Under the pieces are notes generated by a model that did not search any database, had not been told where the DNA came from, and was given only the letters and a program-made list of their open reading frames with translations. This document shows positions 7,803-12,759 of a stretch of DNA of 12,759 bases, piece after piece. Every line of letters begins with the position of its first letter. Position 1 is the first letter of the stretch. The stretch spans positions 36,823 through 49,581 of the forward strand of contig DKDC01000030.1 of NCBI GenBank assembly GCA_002451695.1, read 5' to 3'. This stretch comes from Prevotellaceae bacterium UBA6858. GTDB lineage: Bacteria; Bacteroidota; Bacteroidia; Bacteroidales; Bacteroidaceae. A program made the position numbers and the translations under genes.

Positions 7803-7810
7803 CGGAAAAC

Positions 7811-8131
7811 CTACATAAATCCAAGGTCAACCTTTGCCTCGTCGCTCATCATCGACTGATCCCAAACCGGGTCGAACACAAGGTTCACGTTAGCCTGTTT
7901 CACCTCCTCTATACCCTCGAGCTTCTGGCGTACATCCTCCATTATATAGTCGCCCATGGGACAGTTCGGGGCGGTGAGCGTCATGTCAACGTCCAAAGTG
8001 CCATCTTCTTTTAAGTCAATCTTGTAAACAAGCCCGAGGTCGTATATGTTCACCGGGATTTCGGGATCGTACACGGTTTTCAGCACCTCAACAATGCGTT
8101 CTTCGGTCTTCAGTTTTTCTTCTTCAGTCAT
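7811..8131 (-). CDS. MIP18/DUF59 family protein (SufT-like metal-sulfur cluster assembly factor)
   Basis: A 106-residue protein of the MIP18/DUF59 (FeS_assembly_P) family, which helps iron-sulfur cluster maturation in the cytoplasm. Family hallmarks are YDPEIPVNIYDLGLVY near residues 21-36, LTAPNCPMGDYI with the conserved Cys, and the C-terminal DPVWDQSMMSDEAKVDLGF. The ATG at 8131 opens straight into the domain. An upstream in-frame ATG at 8179 would add 16 residues, but it falls inside the poly-T part of the terminator of the next gene, so I reject it. It is followed after eight bases by lpxH. No clear -7 box is seen in the 46 bases between start and terminator, so its promoter is unidentified. 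Confidence 0.88.
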   Translation of the reverse strand: MTEEEKLKTEERIVEVLKTVYDPEIPVNIYDLGLVYKIDLKEDGTLDVDMTLTAPNCPMGDYIMEDVRQKLEGIEEVKQANVNLVFDPVWDQSMMSDEAKVDLGFM

Positions 8132-8177
8132 ATAATATTGCCTTTGCAAGGCATTTTCATGTTGTTCTTTCAATGTC

Positions 8178-8207
8178 AAAAAAGCCCCAGGGCATCAAGC
8201 CCTGAGG
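8178..8207 (-). terminator. Intrinsic terminator of the TlpA-like gene
   Basis: Read on the minus strand, a CAGGGC/GCCCTG stem (8199-8204 with 8188-8193) around a five-base loop is followed by GGGGC and then six T (8178-8183). A further CC/GG pairing lies beyond one mismatch. It is positioned 20 bases after the stop of the thioredoxin-like gene, as expected for a Rho-independent terminator. Confidence 0.82.
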
Positions 8208-8227
8208 TGTGTTCCGCCAGCGCGGGA

Positions 8228-8785
8228 TTATTTCTTTCCGAGAGCCTTTTCTATTTCGGGCTTTATAACCTCGTTGCCGGGATAGCCGCCCTCCGTGAGG
8301 TTCGAGAAAGCCGTCGAGCCGTCCTTGTTCACGAGCTTGTAGCACGGAATGCCGCGCACGCCCTGCTCCTCGCAAAGGGTTTTCCATTGCGCCTTGGTCA
8401 GGCGGTAATGGTCGCCGGCTATGTTGGGGATCATCTCGCTCCAGGTCTTTTCGGGGGAAGTCTCGCCGGTGATATAAACAAACTTCGCGCCCTTCTTCAT
8501 AAGCTCGGGCTTTATGGAGTCAACCGAAACCATGGCGTGGCGGCAAGGGCCGCACCACGTAGCCCAAAGGTCAACAAACACCACCTTTCCCTTGTAGTCA
8601 TTCTGTATCGTCTCGAGAATCTTGCCCGTAACGGCAAGCGGCAGGGTCTTCACCTTGAAGTTCTTCTTGTCAGCGGCAACCTGCTCGGTGTTGTCCGCGC
8701 TGGCAACAGTGGGGGCGTTCTTCCTCGCACACGACGGCATCACAGCCATCACCGCGCAAGCCACCAGTAAAAAAGCTTTTTTCAT
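8228..8785 (-). CDS. TlpA-like thioredoxin-fold lipoprotein
   Basis: A 185-residue thiol-disulfide oxidoreductase of the TlpA/ResA type, predicted to be exported and lipid-anchored. It begins with a short signal sequence (MKKAFLLVACAVMAVMPSC) ending in a lipobox-like cysteine at C19. A spacer follows, then the thioredoxin domain with the redox motif WATWCGPC (C78, C81) and the cis-proline loop GIP (P147), which here is followed by an extra cysteine (C148). Residues about 66-175 cover the core fold. Partners and substrates are unknown; family members reduce periplasmic disulfides, for example in cytochrome c maturation. The frame is open to 8848, but the extra 21 residues cross a -7 box and would mask the signal peptide, so 8785 is the better start. 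It appears monocistronic, with its own promoter and terminator. Confidence 0.88.
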   Translation of the reverse strand: MKKAFLLVACAVMAVMPSCARKNAPTVASADNTEQVAADKKNFKVKTLPLAVTGKILETIQNDYKGKVVFVDLWATWCGPCRHAMVSVDSIKPELMKKGAKFVYITGETSPEKTWSEMIPNIAGDHYRLTKAQWKTLCEEQGVRGIPCYKLVNKDGSTAFSNLTEGGYPGNEVIKPEIEKALGKK

Positions 8786-8815
8786 CTTTGCATAAAACTT
8801 AGTTCGACATTTCTG

Positions 8816-8823
8816 CAAACTTA
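8816..8823 (-). promoter_or_regulatory. -7 box for the TlpA-like gene
   Basis: The minus strand reads TAAGTTTG, matching TAnnTTTG. The implied start near 8809 leaves a leader of about 25 bases to the ATG at 8785. A TTTG lies upstream but about 29 bases away, too far for a normal -33 element. From here to about 9000 I find no gene; an open frame of 77 codons at 8845-9078 has no recognisable protein features and runs into the repeat tail. Confidence 0.5.
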
Positions 8824-9000
8824 CACAAAATATTTGGAATAGCCTCACACAACAAACACCCGCAAATCATGAAAAGAAAAAGCCGATACAGACCTTCGTC
8901 TGGGGCAAGAAATCATAAAAGCCAAGGTTGCCCGGTGTACCCCACGGCACACCCATGCAGCCGTCTTTATGCCAAAGAGACGTAAGAGTGTTCCAATTCT

Positions 9001-9080
9001 GCGTAAAACACTTATTTCCAAAAAGTTAACCGCATAAAGAATATTCTTTGTAACGATTTGTTTTTCAGGTGTTTGCAACA
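9001..9080 (-). repeat. Conserved tail following brick array R3
   Basis: On the minus strand this follows the last brick of R3 and resembles the tail of R1 (46-115). Shared blocks in order are TTGCAA, AAAACAA, TTACAA, AATATTCTT, TGCGGTTA and GAAAT. The palindrome AAAGAATATTCTTT (9036-9049) is perfect here. The similarity fades past about 9001, so that boundary is approximate. Confidence 0.55.
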
Positions 9081-9164
9081 GGCGAAAAAAGGTCTGATGT
9101 AGTTTAAATTACATCAGACATAATTTTTCCTACATAGGACATAGTTTTTCCCATGTCCTATGTA
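9081..9164 (-). repeat. Brick repeat array, copy R3 (four exact 21-base units)
   Basis: On the minus strand four abutting 21-base units run 9164-9144, 9143-9123, 9122-9102 and 9101-9081. Their cores are TACATAGGACATG, TATGTCCTATGTA, TATGTCTGATGTA and the terminal TACATCAGACCTTTTTTCG. The linkers are A-rich (GGAAAAAC, GGAAAAAT, TTTAAAC). Neighbouring cores are inverted relative to each other, giving a perfect 13-base stem (9130-9142 with 9153-9165) and a perfect 10-base stem (9092-9101 with 9110-9119). It is the most complete of the three copies. Confidence 0.85.
9085..9119 (-). terminator. Terminator-like hairpin made by the last two bricks of R3
   Basis: On the minus strand GTCTGATGTA and TACATCAGAC pair over ten bases with an eight-base loop. 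One C and then six T follow. This is the geometry of an intrinsic terminator, though the stem is not GC-rich. It lies about 265 bases past the methyltransferase stop on the same strand and could end the restriction-modification transcript. Confidence 0.45.
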
Positions 9165-9226
9165 GTTTTCGGGGAATATTGGAAAGAGCTGTCAATTTTG
9201 GTTTTGCGCCATTTGTAGGGGCATAT

Positions 9227-9245
9227 GGCATACGCCCTGTATGCC
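9227..9245. repeat. Short hairpin near a GTAGGGGC motif
   Basis: GGCATAC and GTATGCC form a perfect 7-base stem around GCCCT, preceded by TTTGTAGGGGCATAT. I recall similar GTAGGGGC-type hairpins as interspersed repeats in other bacteria, but with a single copy here I cannot show it repeats. It lies in the 3' flank of the restriction-modification genes, where 9166-9383 otherwise holds no gene. Confidence 0.4.
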
Positions 9246-9383
9246 ACCGCCAAAAACGCATTGCACAAACTATGCAAACCATTGCAGCAATATGGCAAAA
9301 CTGCTTATCGTGGATTAAAAAAGGCTGACACAAATCAACAATAAACAAGGAAAATTATATTAATACAAATCCGCTATTTTACT

Positions 9384-10277
9384 TTAAGCATTTATATAGC
9401 TGTTAATAGCCGATGCAATAAATTCAGCCAATTTTACAGGTACAGCATTCCCTATCATTTGTTCCAAATCGCTTTTCTTCCCATTTAAGACATAATTCTC
9501 TGGAAAAGTTTGTATTCTGCTGCGTTCTTTTGTCGTTAAGGGCCTAATGCCTGCCAAACTTTTTACCGGGTCGTTTGGGTGTAATTTATACCCGGCAGGG
9601 ATTGGTCGGTTCACACCTCTTATGGTCGGACTAGGTTCGTTTATGCTGAAAATGCCCCTTCTTGCATAGCTTCTTGGATGCCTATAATAATATTGTACAT
9701 CTATCTTCTCTCCCAAATAGTCCTTTACAGTCATTTCTTTTGCTAAGAGTTTTCTTTTAATTGTTTCAAGCATAAAACCATCTTGTTCCCCTAATAATCC
9801 GATCATAATAAATCTTTTTCTCCTTTGTGGGACACCGCACAATGCAGCATTAAGAATGATTTGTGTCAACCCATATCCTGACCGCTTAAACAAATCTCGT
9901 GCTACAGCCAATTTCGTTGATTTTGTTATAGTAGATACATTTTCCATCACGAACCAAGAGGGCTTTAATGTTGACACAATATTAGCATAGGAAACGGTCA
10001 AATCCCCTCGTCCGTTATTCTCGTTTCTTTTACCGGCACTGCTAAAATCTTGGCAGGGTGGTCCGCCTATAATCATATCAGGTCTATATGCTCCTATATG
10101 TTTTATTGCAGGTTCTTCTTCTGACAAATCCATATTAAAGATTGGATGCGCAAAATTTGCTTTGTGAACATCAATCGCCGGTTGCCAATTATCATACGCT
10201 GCCACTATTTCAAAACCTGCGCGTTCAAAGCCCAAGCTTAAACCACCACAGCCACTAAACAAATCTACAACCCTCAT
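9384..10277 (-). CDS. DNA (cytosine-5)-methyltransferase of a Type II restriction-modification system
   Basis: A 297-residue C5-cytosine methyltransferase, which transfers a methyl group from S-adenosylmethionine to cytosine and protects host DNA from the adjacent nuclease. Conserved motifs occur in order: DLFSGCGGLSLGF (I, 5-17), GGPPCQDFSSAGKR (IV, 71-84, nucleophile C75), ENV (VI, 112-114), QRRKRF (VIII, 151-156), RPLTTKERSRIQTFPENY (IX, 245-262) and QMIGNAVP (X, 273-280). The short target-recognition region (about 190-240) contains YYYRHPRSYARRGIFSINE. From memory this resembles methyltransferases paired with HindV/HgiDI-type enzymes (GRCGYC), which I cannot verify here. The ATG at 10277 opens into motif I and follows the nuclease stop after one base. 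Codons are much more AT-rich than in neighbouring genes, pointing to transfer. Confidence 0.93.
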   Translation of the reverse strand: MRVVDLFSGCGGLSLGFERAGFEIVAAYDNWQPAIDVHKANFAHPIFNMDLSEEEPAIKHIGAYRPDMIIGGPPCQDFSSAGKRNENNGRGDLTVSYANIVSTLKPSWFVMENVSTITKSTKLAVARDLFKRSGYGLTQIILNAALCGVPQRRKRFIMIGLLGEQDGFMLETIKRKLLAKEMTVKDYLGEKIDVQYYYRHPRSYARRGIFSINEPSPTIRGVNRPIPAGYKLHPNDPVKSLAGIRPLTTKERSRIQTFPENYVLNGKKSDLEQMIGNAVPVKLAEFIASAINSYINA

Positions 10278-10278
10278 A

Positions 10279-11358
10279 TTAATCAAATAAACCTGGGCTA
10301 TATACAATAACCGCATCAAAGCGCCTTTCGGGGCTTAAGAAATTCTGCCCACCACCTAAAATAATATTTTTGATTTCATTTTTAGAAATTCTCGGATGAG
10401 CCAATTGCGAACTTTTTAATAGTTCGTAGCTTTGTATTCCGCTAATAGCAAAGGCTTTGTCATTTGCTATATTATATGAATGTAGCCTCACTATTCTTTT
10501 ATAGTCAAATTGTTCATACACGGCATAGTCAAAAAGCATAAGATATAGCCATATAATCGTCCTCATTGGTCGGTTTATCTTTTGCTTATCTGCTTCTTGA
10601 AGACAGCACATTTGTATAACAGACAAATTAGACCATACAAAAACATCTAAACAATCGTCTGCTAATACGGCACTTCCTTTTATTGTTTTCCATATAGGCT
10701 GAACTATTAAAGGGGTCTGCTTCTTTTGCAAATACAGGCTAACGTTCTGAATTGCATCCAAAATCTTTTTATAGTGAGGAAGAACAGAAACTATCTCTTC
10801 CCAATGGTTAATTTGGGGTACTGTTCCGAGTAACTCACGTAACGTGTTCCTGCCTTTAACCCCAGCAAAGCAACTACATAAGCTACAAGCCAAGAAATTG
10901 ATGGTTGGGGGACGTACCACAATCTCACTGCTATATTTGTCTTCTGATAATTTTTTCGTCGTGTTGTCTGGTATTGCGGTTAATTTGATTTCCAACCCAA
11001 TAAGGCTTTCATTGGTGTCGCTATTAACCATCACTAAATCTATTTTCTCTCTTTCACCAATATAAAACTTTTCAAATCCCACATAGCCTGCCTCAAAATT
11101 ATAAAATGCATTTTGGCAAAGCGGGTCTATCCTAAACAATTCGGACGAAGCAATTGAAGAATGTAAAACATGATTTTTTGTATCCGTTTTAAGATAAACA
11201 GGTTTAATTCCTTTATACCCCATATATGCCACTAACGAAGCAGGAAAAGAACTGTTAAATTGATTCTTCCCCCAATACTTTTCCTGCGAATAATCTCTAT
11301 TGGAATTATTATGGTCTTGAGCAAATAATCCTGGTGCAATTACTTTATCACTCATCAT
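10279..11358 (-). CDS. Type II restriction endonuclease, probably HindVP-like
   Basis: A 359-residue protein immediately upstream of the methyltransferase, so almost certainly its cognate restriction endonuclease. It has a plausible PD-(D/E)xK core, with IDLVM (D107) and, 16 residues on, GLEIKLT (E123, K125). The N-terminus (APGLFAQDHNNSNRDY, then WGKNQFNSSFPASLVAYM at 29-46) fits my recollection of the HindVP family, which cuts GRCGYC; treat the specificity as a hypothesis. The second codon is also ATG (11355) and could be the true start. The gene is strikingly AT-rich compared with both flanks. No controller (C) protein gene is seen. The nuclease is encoded first and the methyltransferase second, on one predicted transcript. 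Confidence 0.82.
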   Translation of the reverse strand: MMSDKVIAPGLFAQDHNNSNRDYSQEKYWGKNQFNSSFPASLVAYMGYKGIKPVYLKTDTKNHVLHSSIASSELFRIDPLCQNAFYNFEAGYVGFEKFYIGEREKIDLVMVNSDTNESLIGLEIKLTAIPDNTTKKLSEDKYSSEIVVRPPTINFLACSLCSCFAGVKGRNTLRELLGTVPQINHWEEIVSVLPHYKKILDAIQNVSLYLQKKQTPLIVQPIWKTIKGSAVLADDCLDVFVWSNLSVIQMCCLQEADKQKINRPMRTIIWLYLMLFDYAVYEQFDYKRIVRLHSYNIANDKAFAISGIQSYELLKSSQLAHPRISKNEIKNIILGGGQNFLSPERRFDAVIVYSPGLFD

Positions 11359-11411
11359 CTAATTTTACTATTATATAGGATTTTACTTCGCATCCGCTTA
11401 CCGAACATTAG

Positions 11412-11419
11412 CAAAGATA
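11412..11419 (-). promoter_or_regulatory. -7 box for the restriction-modification operon
   Basis: The minus strand reads TATCTTTG, matching TAnnTTTG, with an implied start near 11405 and a leader of about 47 bases. No clear -33 element is seen. A second promoter inside the nuclease gene for the methyltransferase would be sensible biologically, but I did not find a convincing one. Confidence 0.45.
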
Positions 11420-11514
11420 CAAATAATATTGGATATTCCCGTAAAACATTCCAAGCCTATCGTGGTTTGGGGCGATTTAGGTGCGTTGCCGTGCGGTGTT
11501 TGGGGGGAAAGTGC

Positions 11515-11522
11515 TAATTTTG
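11515..11522 (+). promoter_or_regulatory. -7 box for argF'
   Basis: The sequence TAATTTTG matches TAnnTTTG. The implied start near 11529 gives a leader of about 38 bases before the ATG at 11567. The nearest TTTG upstream (11499-11502) is only 12 bases away, so it is not a standard -33 box. No ARG-box-like palindrome is obvious in 11420-11566. Confidence 0.5.
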
Positions 11523-11566
11523 CAGGTGTGGCGGCGGACGTGCCGCACAAATAAAATTTTAAGAGC

Positions 11567-12532
11567 ATGAAATCATTCCTATACCCCGAAGACTTGGGAA
11601 ATTTGCAGGAAGCCCTCAAGGAGGCTGCCGTAGTGAAGAAAAACCATTACGCTTTCGAGCATCTCGGCAAACACCGCACCGCGCTGCTGATATTCTTCAA
11701 CAACAGCCTGCGCACACGCCTCAGCACACAGAAAGCCGCGATTAACCTCGGCATGAACGTGATTGTGCTCGATGTGAACCAGGGCGCGTGGAAACTCGAA
11801 ACCGAGCGCGGGGTTATCATGGACGGCGACAAGAGCGAGCACCTGCTCGAGGCAATCCCTGTTATGGGGAGCTACTGCGACATTATCGGCGTGAGGACTT
11901 TCGCGCACTTCGACAGCCGCAACGACGACTACAACGAAAACATACTGCGCCAGTTCATGAAATACAGCGGCCGCCCCGTGTTCTCCATGGAGAGCGCGAC
12001 GGTGCACCCATTGCAGGCGTTTGCCGACCTCATCACGATTGAGGAGTACAAAAAGAAGAAACGCCCAAAAGTGGTAATGACATGGGCGCCCCACCCGAAA
12101 GCCCTGCCGCAAGCCGTGCCAAACAGTTTCGCACAGTGGATGAACGCCGCCGATGTGGACTTTGTGGTGACACACCCCCACGGCTACGAACTCGACCCGC
12201 AGTTTGTGGGCGGCGCAACCGTGGAATACGACCAGATGAAGGCTCTCGAGGGGGCTGACTTCGTATATGCCAAGAACTGGAGCTGCCCCGGCGTGACACG
12301 CCCTGGGGACTATGGCAAGATACTGTGCGGCGACAAGTCGTGGACGATAGACAGCGAGCACATGTCGTGGACACGTGACGGGAAGTTCATGCACTGCCTG
12401 CCCGTGCGCCGTGGCCTCATCGTCACCGACGACGTGATAGAGAGCCCCCAAAGCCTGGTCATCCCCGAAGCCGCCAACCGCGAGGTGTCGGCCGAGGTGG
12501 TCATCAAGCGCATCCTGGAGGGGATACAATAG
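11567..12532 (+). CDS. argF': N-acetyl-/N-succinylornithine carbamoyltransferase (ArgF')
   Basis: A 321-residue transcarbamylase of the Bacteroidota/Xanthomonas type, which transfers a carbamoyl group from carbamoyl phosphate to an N-acylated ornithine in the cytoplasm, a step of arginine synthesis. It shows the carbamoyl-phosphate motif as NNSLRTRLST (45-54) in place of the STRTR of ordinary ornithine carbamoyltransferase. Further motifs are MESATVHPLQAFADL and, near the C-terminus, HCLPVRRG, which distinguishes this group from the HCLPA of ordinary enzymes. The Bacteroides fragilis enzyme uses N-succinylornithine and has a proline where the Xanthomonas enzyme has glutamate. P98 here (LEAIPVMGSY) may be that proline, but this needs an alignment. 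The gene is alone on its strand, with no other arginine genes in view. Confidence 0.92.
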   Translation: MKSFLYPEDLGNLQEALKEAAVVKKNHYAFEHLGKHRTALLIFFNNSLRTRLSTQKAAINLGMNVIVLDVNQGAWKLETERGVIMDGDKSEHLLEAIPVMGSYCDIIGVRTFAHFDSRNDDYNENILRQFMKYSGRPVFSMESATVHPLQAFADLITIEEYKKKKRPKVVMTWAPHPKALPQAVPNSFAQWMNAADVDFVVTHPHGYELDPQFVGGATVEYDQMKALEGADFVYAKNWSCPGVTRPGDYGKILCGDKSWTIDSEHMSWTRDGKFMHCLPVRRGLIVTDDVIESPQSLVIPEAANREVSAEVVIKRILEGIQ

Positions 12533-12588
12533 GACGGGGAGCCCCCTCCTGTCCCACAGCCGGGAACAACAGCAGGCTACATTGCAGA

Positions 12589-12630
12589 CAATGCACCGTG
12601 CTTCTACAGCCGTAGCTGCACGGTGCATTG
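12589..12630. repeat. Long perfect inverted repeat downstream of argF'
   Basis: CAATGCACCGTGC (12589-12601) and GCACGGTGCATTG (12618-12630) pair over 13 bases. The 16-base loop can itself form CTAC/GTAG (12604-12607 with 12612-12615). It begins 57 bases after the argF' stop and may end that transcript, but no T run follows (the next bases are ACGTTTTCC). The remaining sequence to 12759 contains only small inverted repeats such as AACGCA/TGCGTT and no recognisable gene. Confidence 0.6.
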
Positions 12631-12759
12631 ACGTTTTCCACATCCCCGTATAGCAGCATCCACACCTCCCCCGCAATGGAGGGAACACCCTTGTCCTGGC
12701 CTTGTGGCTCGACAGCATGAAAAACGCACTACGCTGCGTTGGCGGATGCAGCGCACTGC

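Noticed and set aside
8845..9078. A 77-codon minus-strand open frame between the TlpA-like gene and R3
   Set aside because: It overlaps the repeat tail, has no recognisable motifs and no -7 box at its start, so it is probably not a gene.
9170..11441. CGGGGAATAT (9170-9179) and ATATTCCCG (11433-11441) as terminal inverted repeats of the restriction-modification island
   Set aside because: The match is short and needs a one-base gap, and no target-site duplication or integrase or transposase is present. Chance is a sufficient explanation.
11579..12718. A 379-codon open frame on the minus strand opposite argF'
   Set aside because: It mirrors argF' across nearly its whole length and is rich in Val, His and Arg, as expected for an antisense shadow of a GC-rich gene. 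No protein family features are seen.

Overview
This window looks like part of a Bacteroidota (probably Bacteroidales) chromosome. Four things point that way: an argF' carbamoyltransferase of the type used in the acetylated/succinylated ornithine pathway, a DUF2851 protein, a secreted right-handed beta-helix polysaccharide-degrading protein, and TAnnTTTG boxes (the Bacteroidota -7 promoter element) upstream of six genes or operons. I cannot place it at genus level.

Layout. 1-200: the right-hand part of a dispersed repeat element, cut by the window edge. 201-3048 (minus): an operon of a DUF2851 protein, a hot-dog-fold acyl-CoA thioesterase and the DNA-processing protein DprA, with gaps or overlaps of only a few bases. 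3133-3735 (minus): a LuxR-type regulator with a degenerate receiver-like domain. 3859-3963: a second copy of the repeat between the divergent regulator and hydrolase promoters. 4195-7008 (plus): a 937-residue exported GH28-like/pectate-lyase-like protein. 7038-8131 (minus): a two-gene unit of an LpxH-type lipid A enzyme and a MIP18/DUF59 (SufT-like) iron-sulfur assembly protein. 8228-8785 (minus): a TlpA-like thioredoxin lipoprotein with a clear intrinsic terminator. 8786-9383: about 600 bases without a convincing gene, holding the third repeat copy and a small hairpin. 9384-11358 (minus): a Type II restriction-modification pair, clearly more AT-rich than its surroundings and probably acquired. 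11567-12532 (plus): argF'. 12533-12759: a long perfect hairpin and no gene.

The least ordinary feature is the repeat family. Each copy is a string of abutting 21-base units whose roughly 13-base cores occur in both orientations, separated by A-rich linkers. Every copy ends in the same 19 bases, TACATCAGACCTTTTTTCG. The 21-base period holds exactly in all three copies (positions 4/25; 3880/3901/3922/3943; and 9081-9164 on the minus strand). Two copies are followed by a related tail of about 70 bases with a central AATATT palindrome. From memory this resembles the tandem-brick MITEs described in Porphyromonas gingivalis, but the units here were read directly from this sequence.

Functionally, most genes are housekeeping or envelope genes (DNA uptake/recombination, lipid A, Fe-S, thiol redox, arginine synthesis). 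The glycan-degrading protein and the restriction-modification island are accessory.
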